A stretch of 64,000 nucleotides of DNA from Endozoicomonas sp. NE40 (GCF_040549045.1 NZ_JBEWTB010000002.1:2494001-2558000), one strand, 5' to 3'. Shown: positions 26,721 through 35,808, counted from the first letter of the stretch. Notes: a model not told the origin generated them from the sequence alone. Numbers and translations are program-made.

Positions 26721-28532
26721 TTATGAACTGGCGACCTCTGGTGTGACATCAAAATCGTGATACTCCTGACTGTCCCGGGTCAACATAATCACAGCACCAT
26801 CAATCAGGTTGGTACAGGCATCATGTACATGAGCGCTGTCGTTTAGAAGAGAACTGGCCATATAGGCATCAACCTGACCGGAACGAATCAGTTCATTCAG
26901 GGCTGTGTTGGTTTGCTCGTCCTGCTCCCTTAGCTCCTGTTTTAACTGGTCAGTATGCTCGCGAATATGGCTGTACCGGCGTTTTACGCCCAACAGGTCG
27001 ACCAGTTTCAAAACCGACGCAATGCAGAGCCTGAGCTGGTTGTATTGCTCCCGAATCTGCTCATTTTCTGAATCGGTGTACTTACCCATATTTTTATAAA
27101 TATGCTTTACGTGCTTGATGGCCTGTACAAAATCTCTGCAGGCCACTTTCAGGGCAAACAGTTCCTGAGCCTGTTGTTTGGGCAGGCGACCTTCAAGCGC
27201 CCCGGAATACTGGATGATATCGGCATAGATACCTTTAATATGGCGGATATACAGGTCCTTGATGGACCAGGGCTGTTCTTCTCTTTTCCAGTTCCTGACC
27301 AGCTCCTGCAGGTTATCGGTTTCCCGCAGCTTTTCACCGGATAGATAGATGCTGTAACAGATGATTTCCAGTGCGTTCCGGTACAGGTGTGCGCACTCCC
27401 TCGTCATAGCCCGCATGGCAGTATCCGGATAACTGAGTGTGACCGGGTTGAGGTAGATCGCTTTTTCCGGCTCAGTCTCATCGTGGCTGGCAAGGTTGAG
27501 GGGTTTCGCGGCGGATTGATCGCGGAATAGAGACTGCAACCATTTCACCATCAATCCCAGAAACGGAAGCAGTGTCAGCATGCCCAGAATATTGAACAGA
27601 GTATGGAAAATAGCCAGTTTGAGCGTGTAGTTGTTACTGGCAACACCATGGTACTCAGCAATGTGATTAACCAGGTTGATCAGGGGCTCAATCAGGATAA
27701 TGGCAAGCATTGCAGTGATCACATTGAAGGTCAGGTGTGCGACGGCCAGTCGTTTGCCTTCGGCATTGGCACTGATTGCGCCTAAAATAGCGGTAATGGT
27801 GGTACCCACGTTAGAGCCAATAGCGATGGCCAGAGCGTTTTCATAAGAAAGCTGGCCAATCGCCAGGGCAGAGAAGGTGAGTACCATTGTGGCATTGGTC
27901 GACTGCATGATAACGGTGGCAACCATGCCAATCATGGTGTAAACCATCAGCCCGGCAAAACCGTCCATGGCATATTCGGCAAGATCTATTGCGCTTTTAA
28001 AGGCTTCGAAGCCTTCTTTCATGTAGTGAATGCCCAGAAACAGAAAGCCGATGCCAAGAAGGATAAAACCAAACCCATTAAGCTGTTTTGCCCGTTGAGT
28101 TTTCAGCAGCAGCCCAATCACAAGCATTGGCATAGCGTAGGATGACAATTTTACTTTCAGGCCAAACACGGCAACCAGCCATGCGCCTGCCGTACTGCCC
28201 AGGTTGGCTCCGAAAATAATACCCACACCGGCTGCCAGCCCAATCAAGCCTGCGCTGAGAAATGAGATAACAATGACGGAAACCAGTGAGCTTGATTGCA
28301 GAATGGCGGTTGAGACAATACCAAAGCTGAGACTTTTCCAAACTTTGTCGGTGGTTTTTTGCAGAATATTTTCCAGCAGCCCACCAGTGAACACCTTGAA
28401 TCCCTGTTCAAGGTAAACCATGCCAAACAGAAATATCGCGACTCCGGCCGCAATGATTTTGAACTCCGGGCTGACCCAGAACCCGTAAATTAATAGCAGC
28501 AGGGCTGATGGTAAAAAAAGTCGACTAAGCAT
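26721..28532 (-). CDS. Na/phosphate cotransporter family protein (NptA-like)
   Basis: A 603-residue membrane protein with the duplicated transport core of the Na/Pi (SLC34-like) family. Each half has a QSS/QST signature: QSSSLVSVIVISF near 80, and QSTNATMVLTFSAL near 210. Each is followed by a Gly-rich segment (FGANLGSTAGAW and GSNVGTTITAIL). The C-terminal 230 residues form a soluble PhoU-like helical domain. It would import phosphate with sodium, or export it as reported for some bacterial members. It converges with ppx. Confidence 0.9.
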   Translation of the reverse strand: MLSRLFLPSALLLLIYGFWVSPEFKIIAAGVAIFLFGMVYLEQGFKVFTGGLLENILQKTTDKVWKSLSFGIVSTAILQSSSLVSVIVISFLSAGLIGLAAGVGIIFGANLGSTAGAWLVAVFGLKVKLSSYAMPMLVIGLLLKTQRAKQLNGFGFILLGIGFLFLGIHYMKEGFEAFKSAIDLAEYAMDGFAGLMVYTMIGMVATVIMQSTNATMVLTFSALAIGQLSYENALAIAIGSNVGTTITAILGAISANAEGKRLAVAHLTFNVITAMLAIILIEPLINLVNHIAEYHGVASNNYTLKLAIFHTLFNILGMLTLLPFLGLMVKWLQSLFRDQSAAKPLNLASHDETEPEKAIYLNPVTLSYPDTAMRAMTRECAHLYRNALEIICYSIYLSGEKLRETDNLQELVRNWKREEQPWSIKDLYIRHIKGIYADIIQYSGALEGRLPKQQAQELFALKVACRDFVQAIKHVKHIYKNMGKYTDSENEQIREQYNQLRLCIASVLKLVDLLGVKRRYSHIREHTDQLKQELREQDEQTNTALNELIRSGQVDAYMASSLLNDSAHVHDACTNLIDGAVIMLTRDSQEYHDFDVTPEVASS

Positions 28533-28725
28533 AAAGCCTCATCCATTGGCTATAGGCTGATTTATCGGCGTTACTGTGCAGGCTCTACAGTGCTCAGTGG
28601 CGAATTTTTATGTTTATAGCAGCCAGTGTCAGGTGTCTTCAATCGGTCGTAAAAATGTCATTAAAGTGTCTACAACTGCAACCGATAATAGAGGCTCGGG
28701 ATTTTTGAGCGGGCTAAGAAAAGCA

Positions 28726-28941
28726 ATGAATGGCAGTTTAAGAGTAAAAGACCGAAATACATTTGAAGAAGGTCGTTTGTTCCAGAGCCTGAAAACGGGT
28801 TGGGTGAAAGTCTTGATGGATAATGGGGAAGTCAGGGAATATCGACCGACAGACCTTATTGCGTCGACTGGTTCTGCATTGCAGGAAACGTTGCAGGAAG
28901 TGCCTTTCAAAAAGATCAGGCAAAACGACCATGACTTCTGA
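28726..28941 (+). CDS. Small hypothetical protein, about 71 aa
   Basis: The best-looking part is KDRNTFEEGRLFQSLKTGW followed by VKVLMDNGEVREYRPTDL, which reads like a small beta-rich domain. The ATG at 28726 has a weak aagaaaag site; the frame is open back to a GTG at 28576, which would give 121 residues with a poorly convincing N-terminus. Transcribed away from the Na/Pi gene. Unknown function. Confidence 0.42.
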   Translation: MNGSLRVKDRNTFEEGRLFQSLKTGWVKVLMDNGEVREYRPTDLIASTGSALQETLQEVPFKKIRQNDHDF

Positions 28942-29484
28942 CTATAAAAATGTAATGTTCACCATCTGTGCTGCAATATGAAGGCCGTTTTTTCGTATGA
29001 GAAGATAATGTCTGAGTGTTAATTACATTTCTGTTTTTCGCAGCTTCTCTCTGCCTCATACTCCTTACCGTTTCAAAGAACTCAGTGCCTGAAAATAACG
29101 ATGATTTTTACCGTAAAAAAACTTCGAAATAAATAATGACAGCTATTATACAGGCTGTTGTTATTATTATTGCGAGTGAGTGTTGAAAAGGCACGCAAAA
29201 ACCATCCAGTGCTGGTCGTATGAGAGGTTTTAGCATCGTTAAATAGCCATGGTCGTACGGCAAGATGGTGTAATCTATGAACTGAAAGTCTATTCCAGCG
29301 AATCAATGGCTGGCTTTATGTCATGGATATTCCGCTTGGATTATGCGTAACTGGTCAACAGTTATCTGGCGTTAGGGAGGATAGATGGTTTTTTGTTAAA
29401 CGCCGTTGCAGCTCAGGATTACCAAGGGCTCAACAAGCATTTAAGAATGCACCTTCTATCTGGATTGGCCACTGAGGTAGAGTA
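28942..29484. other. AT-rich intergenic region upstream of the H-NS-like gene
   Basis: 543 bases with no gene I can support. A 33-codon frame at 29249-29350 has an ATG and plausible amino-acid mix but no ribosome site. Several TA-rich tracts (tattattattattg near 29160) would suit H-NS-type binding, i.e. possible autoregulation of the downstream gene. Confidence 0.35.
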
Positions 29485-29913
29485 ATGAATATATTCGAAG
29501 AACTTCATCACAGATTAGGCAGCAAAACCAGAATTCGCTCTCTTTTCAAAGACGTGAATGCTGAAGAGATGGAGCGAATAATTAATCGTATGAATGAGGT
29601 ATTGCAGGAAAAATTCAATGAGAAAGAGGCCGAAGAGGCCAAGCGCGAAGAGAAAAAGCACAGCATCGAAGAAATCAAGAAAGCCATGGCCGAACGGGGC
29701 CTGTCTATTTCTGACTTAAGCCTGCTGGATGAAATGGGGAAAGAATCTAAGCGCAAGCGCAATGTCAGCAAGCACAACTTTGAATACCAGACCATATCGG
29801 GAGACACCGTTCGCTGGTATGGTTCAACGACCGGACGCCTGCCCAAAGATTTTCAGGACTACCTTGATCGAACGAACAAGAAGCGAACCGACTGTATTGT
29901 TGATAACGATTAG
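29485..29913 (+). CDS. H-NS family nucleoid protein
   Basis: A 142-residue protein. An N-terminal oligomerisation domain, rich in charged coiled-coil residues (about 20-75), is followed by a linker of Lys/Arg (SKRKRN). The C-terminal H-NS DNA-binding domain reads FEYQTISGDTVRWYGSTTGR then LPKDFQDYL. The AT-hook-like loop is TTGRLP where classical H-NS has QGRTP, so minor-groove contact keeps the Gly-Arg core. A short gaggtag site precedes the ATG. Such proteins silence AT-rich acquired DNA; the neighbouring secreted orphan gene would be a natural target. Confidence 0.8.
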   Translation: MNIFEELHHRLGSKTRIRSLFKDVNAEEMERIINRMNEVLQEKFNEKEAEEAKREEKKHSIEEIKKAMAERGLSISDLSLLDEMGKESKRKRNVSKHNFEYQTISGDTVRWYGSTTGRLPKDFQDYLDRTNKKRTDCIVDND

Positions 29914-30073
29914 GAGTCAGTAGGGCAGCCTTAAGTCCAACAGGCTCCTGATATAACGGTTAATCTGAGTACACCCTGTGCATAGATTCCCAAGCAGGCA
30001 CAGGGTGTACCCGGCAGATGAATCCCCCAACGACTGAGCATTGATCTATTCTATTCGGCAGGCCGAATCTCGA

Positions 30074-31417
30074 ATGCAAAGAGTAGTGGTGTATCTTATG
30101 CTAAACCGATCGCTTCCTGCGTTTATACTGGCGGTTTCAAGTTGTTATTGTGGGGCTGACTCTGTAGGCAGGGATGAGTTTTACAATCCTTGCGACTCTG
30201 CTCATTACGATATCAGCAGAGAAGCATCACCGGGAGAAGATCTGCTCGACCACCTGAAGGCAATCAGGGGTAATATATCCAAAAAAACGGCTCCATCAGA
30301 TGTTGAGTTTTCCGGCTCCGGCTCTGGTTTTTATCTGGATACAAATAGAACAACAGGAAAAAATAATTTTTTTGAAGCGTATATAAAAAAACAACTCAAC
30401 AAATTTAAGCATTCAAGCGTTATTACCTCTCTTAACAGTGATGATGAAGATTATATAAGTTCCGGATCAGCAACCGACGAGATTCAGAGCTATTCAGGAA
30501 GAGGACCGTCAGGGTATTCCAAAATGACGACAGCCCTGATTCTTCTGAAACCCTCTGAGACCCCCTATAAAATGAGCGGTTCGATTGATGTTTCCGGTTT
30601 TTCTCTGACAATCTGCAGCCCTGTTAAAAACCACCAGGATGGTATTGTACCGGAAGTAAAAGACGACAAACCTGCGACCATTAAGCTGGCTCCTGTCTCA
30701 TCCTCAAACGGTTCTGACCGTTCTGACATTAAACCTCAGAAAGCCTGGTTTTCAGTTACAGAAAAAGGCGAGTTATCCATTGTCGGTGTGTTCTTAGATG
30801 CCTTTGAGTCAAAGGAAAACTTCCCAGTCATTTATGCCGATGGGGAAAGCAAAGTAGCCTTAGACTGGTCAGATATTATTCGAACGACCTCTGAGCCAGA
30901 TGCTATCAAGCATTCAAACAGGAGTATGATCGTTGTAAGGCGGGGAACGCAGGTTCCCAGAATACACATCGCCCACTCACGGCTTTACAGCAACCTGCAT
31001 AAAGGGAGTATTATCAAATCGACACCCGTACCCGATTTCATAGTCTGGTCAGGGAAAAATCGTATCACCATAGACGTATCAAACTCTTATCTTTATGTGC
31101 CAGAAGGTACGGCAAAAGACCAGAGTTATTTTGATATAGGAACTCTCGCTACGCTGACCAGAAAAAAAGTTTGCAAATACTTCTCAGCGACTCCTGACCA
31201 CTATAAATACTTTGTGCAAACGAATTCAGATAATCCTTTAAAGCTGCTGAACAACCATTACGCTTACAGTGACAGGATCAGTATGACGGATTATATACCG
31301 CCTACCCCTTCAGAGATGTCTGGGCATACACCATTCACACAAAGTCATAGCACTGCCTACACCGTTAAAGCAGGGATGATTCCTTTAATTCTGTCTTTTG
31401 CTCATGCCTGGTTTTGA
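30074..31417 (+). CDS. Secreted hypothetical protein (447 aa)
   Basis: A signal peptide MQRVVVYLMLNRSLPAFILAV is followed by SSCYCGAD; VSSC could act as a lipobox. The mature protein has a polar Ser/Asp-rich first third (GSGSGFYLD, SDDEDYISSGSATDE) and then beta-strand-like sequence with repeated hydrophobic-polar alternation. It ends in a second hydrophobic segment (VKAGMIPLILSFAHAWF) that could be an anchor or sorting tail. No family recognised. An in-frame TTG at 30041 and an ATG at 30098 are other starts. It follows the H-NS-like gene. Confidence 0.65.
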   Translation: MQRVVVYLMLNRSLPAFILAVSSCYCGADSVGRDEFYNPCDSAHYDISREASPGEDLLDHLKAIRGNISKKTAPSDVEFSGSGSGFYLDTNRTTGKNNFFEAYIKKQLNKFKHSSVITSLNSDDEDYISSGSATDEIQSYSGRGPSGYSKMTTALILLKPSETPYKMSGSIDVSGFSLTICSPVKNHQDGIVPEVKDDKPATIKLAPVSSSNGSDRSDIKPQKAWFSVTEKGELSIVGVFLDAFESKENFPVIYADGESKVALDWSDIIRTTSEPDAIKHSNRSMIVVRRGTQVPRIHIAHSRLYSNLHKGSIIKSTPVPDFIVWSGKNRITIDVSNSYLYVPEGTAKDQSYFDIGTLATLTRKKVCKYFSATPDHYKYFVQTNSDNPLKLLNNHYAYSDRISMTDYIPPTPSEMSGHTPFTQSHSTAYTVKAGMIPLILSFAHAWF

Positions 31418-31422
31418 ATGGA

Positions 31423-32085
31423 TCAGTTTTGAAGATGCACAATCAGGGAGCGCATCCACAGCGCTAAATCACTGATGCCATCAAGAATTAAAAATAAGAG
31501 TGCCACATCTACCGGGTCGATGTGACGTTCAAACTGGCAGGCGTGATGCCTGATTTCCTGACTGGTGTCTCTAAGTTCGTCAGTGCAAAGCGCCAGTTGC
31601 TTTCGTAGCAGTTGCAGAGAACTTTTGTGCCGTTTTCTGTATCCGCTGGCATTTAGCTGCTCCAGCTCGTCGATGCCCTGCCTGAGTTGATAGACCGTTT
31701 GCCCAAACTGACGGGCCAGTACATTCATGGGTACTATCAATTCCGGTGGCAAATTAAGGGGCCGATAGCCCAGCCGCTCTGAAAGACGACAAATTTCATG
31801 GGCAAGAGAGTTTTGTATCTGCAGAGTGTTAATCACAACGTCTTTGGGCTGAGAGGTGATGGATGGCTGATGGAAACGCTGCAGCGTTTCGTGTTCCAGC
31901 TTTTCAAGCTGGCCGGGAAAGGCCTTTATCCAGTCAGAAGATTGAGCATTATGTGATTTGTCAGAGTTCAGGCTGTGAACCTGCCGGTTCAGGTGCAACA
32001 GTGCGTCCAGTATCAGTTCGCGATGTTGGAGCAAAGGCTTGAACGGTGAGCCGGAGAACAGTTTGGTAAAGGTTTTGAGATCCAT
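31423..32085 (-). CDS. DUF47/TIGR00153 family PhoU-like protein
   Basis: A 220-residue all-helical cytoplasmic protein. The N-terminus TFTKLFSGSPFKPLLQHREL and the C-terminal DPVDVALLFLILDGISDLA are the hallmarks of the DUF47 family. That family is related to PhoU and often encoded beside the low-affinity phosphate transporter pit. Here no pit gene is adjacent; trhP lies 77 bases upstream. The ATG at 32085 gives the family-length protein; the longer frame would start at TTG. It overlaps nothing, but its stop is only 5 bases from the stop of the convergent secreted orphan. Confidence 0.75.
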   Translation of the reverse strand: MDLKTFTKLFSGSPFKPLLQHRELILDALLHLNRQVHSLNSDKSHNAQSSDWIKAFPGQLEKLEHETLQRFHQPSITSQPKDVVINTLQIQNSLAHEICRLSERLGYRPLNLPPELIVPMNVLARQFGQTVYQLRQGIDELEQLNASGYRKRHKSSLQLLRKQLALCTDELRDTSQEIRHHACQFERHIDPVDVALLFLILDGISDLALWMRSLIVHLQN

Positions 32086-32162
32086 GAAGGCTCTATCGAC
32101 CGGTGACACGGCCAAATGAGCCTTCAATGGTTAAGGCAACTGCTGATCGTTACTTCTGATAG

Positions 32163-33485
32163 TTACTGCGGGAGATTTCGTACCAGCAGAGACATCTCGT
32201 CTGGCTGAACACCTTCCGGTACCAGAATTTTTACCTTATGACCGGAGCCAGGAGCCACAGAAACGGATTCACCGTGTTTGTTTTCGATGTTATCCAGAGT
32301 GAAGGCAATATTTCCCTTTGGTGTCATCAACTCCATGGTGTCACCGGTTTCGAAGCGGTTCTTCACGTCGATAGTGGCTTGTTGTCCGTCGAAGTCGAGG
32401 ATGTCCCCGACAAACTGCTGTTTGTTGCCACGGGAGTTGCCGGTCTCATAGTTCTGGTATTCGTCGTGAACATGGCGACGATAGAAACCTTCGGTAAAGC
32501 CGCGATTAGCCAGGTTTTCCAGCGTATCCATTGCACTCATATCAAACGGGCGACCTGCTGCGGCATCGTCGATGGTCTTCCGGTAAACCTGTGCAGTACG
32601 GGCCACGTAGTAGAAGGACTTGGTGCGACCTTCAATTTTCAGGGAGTGAATCCCCATATCCGTCAGACGATGAACATGCTGCACGGCACGCAGGTCTTTG
32701 GAGTTCATGATGTAGGTGCCATGCTCATCTTCAAAAGCAGGCATGTACTGCTCAGGACGACCTTTTTCCTGCAAAAGCACAATCTGGTCTGTTGGCGCGC
32801 CCTGCCCCAGCGTTGGTTGAACACTTTCAGGTTTTGCCAGTGGCACGACTTCACCCGTGTAGCTTTCCGTGGCGGCATGGGGCTGATACTCCCAGCGGCA
32901 GGCATTGGTGCAGGTACCCTGGTTGGGATCACGTTTGTTGATATAGCCAGACAACAGGCAGCGACCCGAGTAAGCAATGCACAGGGAGCCATGGACAAAC
33001 ACTTCTATTTCCATCTCCGGCGCTTCTTCCCGAATTTCCTGAATCTCATCCAGAGACAGTTCGCGGGACAGAATGATGCGCTCAACCCCCTGCTTCGCCC
33101 AGAACTTAACGGTAGCAAAGTTAACGACATTGGCCTGTACCGACAGATGTACGGGCATATCTGGCCAGGTTTCACGAACCATCATGATAAGGCCCGGGTC
33201 CGACATAATCAGGGCGTCCGGCTTCATCGCGATTACCGGTTCCATATGCTTCAGAAAGGTTTTTACCTTGCTGTTGTGGGGCGCAAGATTGCTGGCGAGA
33301 TAGAACTTCTTGCCCTGGGCGTGAGCTTCGTTAATGCCGTTCTCAAGGTTTTCCAGCTTAAAGTCGTTGTTGCGAACACGCAGGCTGTAGCGGGGCTGGC
33401 CGGCGTATACTGCATCAGCGCCATAAGCGAAGGCGTAACGCATGTTTTTCAGAGTGCCAGCGGGTGAAAGAAGTTCTGGTTTCAT
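32163..33485 (-). CDS. trhP: tRNA 5-hydroxyuridine modification protein (peptidase U32 family)
   Basis: A 440-residue U32-family protein corresponding to E. coli YegQ/TrhP, which makes 5-hydroxyuridine at tRNA position 34 using prephenate. It has MKPELLSPAGTLKNMRYAFAYGADAVYAG and LSVQANVVN. The U32 signature runs EVFVHGSLCIAYSGRCLLSGY, followed by the cysteine cluster NQGTCTNACRWEY that binds iron-sulphur. It ends in a beta-barrel C-terminal domain, present in TrhP but absent from the shorter UbiU/UbiV members. Confidence 0.92.
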   Translation of the reverse strand: MKPELLSPAGTLKNMRYAFAYGADAVYAGQPRYSLRVRNNDFKLENLENGINEAHAQGKKFYLASNLAPHNSKVKTFLKHMEPVIAMKPDALIMSDPGLIMMVRETWPDMPVHLSVQANVVNFATVKFWAKQGVERIILSRELSLDEIQEIREEAPEMEIEVFVHGSLCIAYSGRCLLSGYINKRDPNQGTCTNACRWEYQPHAATESYTGEVVPLAKPESVQPTLGQGAPTDQIVLLQEKGRPEQYMPAFEDEHGTYIMNSKDLRAVQHVHRLTDMGIHSLKIEGRTKSFYYVARTAQVYRKTIDDAAAGRPFDMSAMDTLENLANRGFTEGFYRRHVHDEYQNYETGNSRGNKQQFVGDILDFDGQQATIDVKNRFETGDTMELMTPKGNIAFTLDNIENKHGESVSVAPGSGHKVKILVPEGVQPDEMSLLVRNLPQ

Positions 33486-33611
33486 AGATTTGATTAGACT
33501 GTTTGCAGGACAGGTGGCGCATTATATCAGCGACAGGGCTTGAGGAAATAAGCAGTTTTGCAAACAGCTTTGAGGGACAGTCAGGAGTTCGTAAGGTGAA
33601 CTACCTGACTA

Positions 33612-33789
33612 ATACCAATTCCACCTTCTAAACATGAATTGCGCAGCCATTCTGAATCACGGGAGCTGCGTTGGAACTCCTCGCAATAGCTCGCTATTAT
33701 TCGTCGTTCCGCCTTTATGCCCTTCAGGGTATTGTCCCGCGACCCAGAATGACTTGCTCATTGTCATATTTAGAAAGCGGAATTGGTAT
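33612..33789. repeat. MITE-like imperfect palindromic element (178 bp)
   Basis: The ends are inverted repeats: ATACCAATTCC at 33612 and GGAATTGGTAT ending at 33789. The similarity continues inward for about 50 bases per arm (TTCTAAACATG versus TTCTAAATATG, CCATTCTGAATCACGGGA versus TCATTCTGGGTCGCGGGA). The centre holds smaller palindromes (AATAGCTCGCTATT; GCCCTTCAGGGT). The whole would fold as a long cruciform or hairpin. It contains no convincing gene and sits between trhP and a small gene read in the same direction. Non-autonomous transposable element is the simplest reading. Confidence 0.8.
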
Positions 33790-33802
33790 AAAATGCTCTG
33801 TT

Positions 33803-34129
33803 TCAGATCTCGAAGGTTTGCATAAGACGTGTGCCGTCTTTCAGGCAGACATGAACGTTAACTCTGCGCCAGGATACCTTGCCTTCTTTTACCAGCACTC
33901 TTGCCATTGGCCCTGCCGGAGTCTGATCCGCTGTCACAACAATTTTACCACCATTCTCCTGTTGAAACTCTGCCGATGCCCCTTTATCCAGGTAAACCTG
34001 AACAGCCAGTTCACTGGCTTCCGATGCTTCATGTGTTGTAAAGGTTTCGCTTAACGCCTCAATCTGGTCGAAAGCTTTTTCAGCTACCGCTTCAGAGGAG
34101 GTTTCGGATAAAGCGTTGTGGTACATCAT
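33803..34129 (-). CDS. Hypothetical protein (108 aa)
   Basis: Residues 1-45 are Ala/Glu/Ser-rich and probably helical. Residues 45-108 look like a compact beta domain (GGKIVVTADQTPAGPMARVL, then VKEGKVSWRRVNVHVCLKDGT). No signal peptide or membrane helix. Its stop lies 13 bases from the palindromic element. Not recognised; coding character is reasonable but the ribosome site is weak. Confidence 0.5.
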   Translation of the reverse strand: MMYHNALSETSSEAVAEKAFDQIEALSETFTTHEASEASELAVQVYLDKGASAEFQQENGGKIVVTADQTPAGPMARVLVKEGKVSWRRVNVHVCLKDGTRLMQTFEI

Positions 34130-34260
34130 AATCAGTCAAAAGCTCTTACTGAGGGAGTTGGGCGCGCTTATCATGAATAATTCGTCTGCGCTGGTCGAGG
34201 GGGAGTTTTACTGAAAACGATTACATATTTCAATGAATTAGTGGAATAGTTATGCATTGA

Positions 34261-34304
34261 TTCTGCAAAATTTACAGGCAGCTTCTGAAAAATTTACAGG
34301 CACA
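34261..34304. repeat. Two tandem 22-bp repeats
   Basis: TTCTGCAAAATTTACAGGCA and TTCTGAAAAATTTACAGGCA occur in direct succession (period 22) just before the rpmG terminator. No coding function. Confidence 0.7.
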
Positions 34305-34342
34305 AAAAAACCAGACCGGATTGAATCGGGTCTGGTTTTTTT
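34304..34342 (-). terminator. Terminator of the rpmB-rpmG operon
   Basis: A stem of CCAGACC / GGTCTGG flanked by an A-run on one side and a T-run on the other, so it works on both strands. It starts 15 bases past the rpmG stop. Confidence 0.9.
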
Positions 34343-34356
34343 AGAAACCGTCGATC

Positions 34357-34524
34357 TTACTTGATCTTGTGTTCCTTGTACTCCACGTGCTTGCGCACAA
34401 CAGGATCGTACTTCTTGAATACGAGCTTGTCTGGAGTGTTACGCTTGTTCTTGTTGGTGGTGTAGTAGTGACCAGTACCAGCCGTAGAAACCAGCTTAAT
34501 TTTCTCGCGAATACCTTTTGCCAT
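34357..34524 (-). CDS. rpmG: 50S ribosomal protein L33
   Basis: 55 residues, MAKGIREKIKLVSTAGTGHYY and on to EYKEHKIK, closely matching E. coli L33. It is the cysteine-free form, so it needs no zinc. It follows rpmB by 20 bases in the conserved rpmB-rpmG operon. The frame is short but unambiguous. Confidence 0.97.
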   Translation of the reverse strand: MAKGIREKIKLVSTAGTGHYYTTNKNKRNTPDKLVFKKYDPVVRKHVEYKEHKIK

Positions 34525-34544
34525 GACTTATTGCTCCCGCTGTC

Positions 34545-34781
34545 TTAGATTTTTTGACCGTTGGCGCGCATGTCAGCCAGAACAGCGTCGATGCCTTTCT
34601 TGTCGATGATGCGCATGCCTTTGGAGGAAACACGCAGGCGTACAAAGCGATTTTCGCTCTCTACCCAGAAGCGCTTGGAGTGCAGGTTAGGCACGAAGCG
34701 ACGACGAGTTTTGTTTTGCGCGTGGGATACGTTGTTCCCAGTAACCGGGCGCTTGCCGGTAACCTGACAAACTTTGGACAT
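34545..34781 (-). CDS. rpmB: 50S ribosomal protein L28
   Basis: 78 residues, MSKVCQVTGKRPVTGNNVSHAQNKTRRRF, the standard L28 N-terminus. The TGKRP motif and C-terminal RVSSKGMRIIDKKG are present. This is the cysteine-poor form (no CxxC pairs). First gene of rpmB-rpmG; a gagaggcc ribosome site precedes it. Confidence 0.97.
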   Translation of the reverse strand: MSKVCQVTGKRPVTGNNVSHAQNKTRRRFVPNLHSKRFWVESENRFVRLRVSSKGMRIIDKKGIDAVLADMRANGQKI

Positions 34782-35118
34782 TATGATGGCCTCTCAAAGC
34801 TATCTGTCTAAACAATGATCCAGCCATCAGGCCGGAAAACTAAACTGAATTCCAGAGTCTGCTTATTTCAGCCCAAACAGCCATGAGCCAGAAAATACGC
34901 TTTATTAAGCCCTTTATTAAGCTATAAAACCGCATTTCCTTATTAAATCATGAGCCAGAGCTCTCAGCAGTTACCCTCAAACAAAGATCGGGCTTTATAC
35001 CAGAGTCAAGCCTGAATCGCAAGTTGACCCAGGGTGAACTTCTACCTACAACCCCTTGTAAAATGCTGGTCTGGCAGGACTTCGAGGCCATCAGCAGGGG
35101 ATTTATTGTACGGTCGAC
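34782..35118 (-). promoter_or_regulatory. rpmB leader with candidate sigma70 promoter (about 34994-35022)
   Basis: The 337-base gap between radC and rpmB holds no gene. Reading the minus strand, TTGCGA and TATAAA are 17 bases apart (35022-35017 and 34999-34994). This would give a leader of about 200 bases before rpmB. The leader has repeats of GGCTTAATAAAG/GCTTAATAAAG type near 34905-34925. The promoter is a pattern match only. Confidence 0.4.
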
Positions 35119-35808
35119 TTAGGTGAGCAGACCTCTTTCAGCCAGGGACACAATCTGGCCCCGACCGACAATCATATGATCCAGACACTCAATGTCAATC
35201 AGTTCTAATGCCTGTTTAATGGTTTGGGTGATCCGGATATCAGCCTGGCTGGGCTCCGGGTCTCCGCTGGGATGATTATGGCTGAGAATAACCGCACTGG
35301 CATTTAATGCTAATGCACGTTTCAGAATTTCCCGGGGATAAACTGCTGCAGAGTTAATGGTGCCGTAAAACAGCGTTTCCAGAACGATAACCCGATGGCG
35401 CGTATCCAGAAACAGGCAGGCAAACTGCTCGCTACTCTTCCCCCTGAAATGCATTTGCAGATATTGCCGTGTACTGTCCGGACTGGTCAGCGCGTTACCC
35501 TGCTTTACCCGATGTTCAAGTACTCGCTGACAAATCGCTAAAATAGCCTGCAATTCGGCGATTTTAGCCTGTCCAAGTCCTTTAAACCGTTTGAGCTGTG
35601 CAGGTCTGGCGGTCAGTAACTCGTCCAGCGACCCAAAATGATGAATAAGCGTATGTGACAGTTCAATCACTCCTATACCTTTTGAGCCCGTTCGCAGCAG
35701 TATGGCGAGGAGTTCGGTATCGCTTAAGGACTCTGCCCCATGGTTCAGCAGTTTCTCTCTGGGGCGATCAGAAGGCGGCTGGGAAGCCTGGTGTCGCGAG
35801 TCAGACAT
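35119..35808 (-). CDS. radC: RadC-family JAB-domain protein
   Basis: 229 residues. An N-terminal helix-hairpin-helix region (LKRFKGLGQAKIAELQAI, about 74-91) precedes a C-terminal MPN/JAMM domain. Its metal motif is SHNHPSGDPEPSQAD, with the upstream Glu in VLETLF. Named DNA-repair protein RadC in E. coli, though a repair role is doubtful; JAMM residues suggest a metalloprotease or nuclease. It keeps the ancestral place next to rpmBG, but the gene usually following, coaBC, is pushed away by a 3.3-kb insertion. Confidence 0.92.
   Translation of the reverse strand: MSDSRHQASQPPSDRPREKLLNHGAESLSDTELLAILLRTGSKGIGVIELSHTLIHHFGSLDELLTARPAQLKRFKGLGQAKIAELQAILAICQRVLEHRVKQGNALTSPDSTRQYLQMHFRGKSSEQFACLFLDTRHRVIVLETLFYGTINSAAVYPREILKRALALNASAVILSHNHPSGDPEPSQADIRITQTIKQALELIDIECLDHMIVGRGQIVSLAERGLLT

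Noticed and set aside
29249..29350. 33-codon frame upstream of the H-NS-like gene
   Set aside because: No ribosome-binding site and no repeat or homologue visible; may be chance in AT-rich DNA.
32238..33467. 409-codon plus-strand frame opposite trhP
   Set aside because: trhP is a clear full-length U32 protein; the opposite frame is a codon-bias shadow without a ribosome site.
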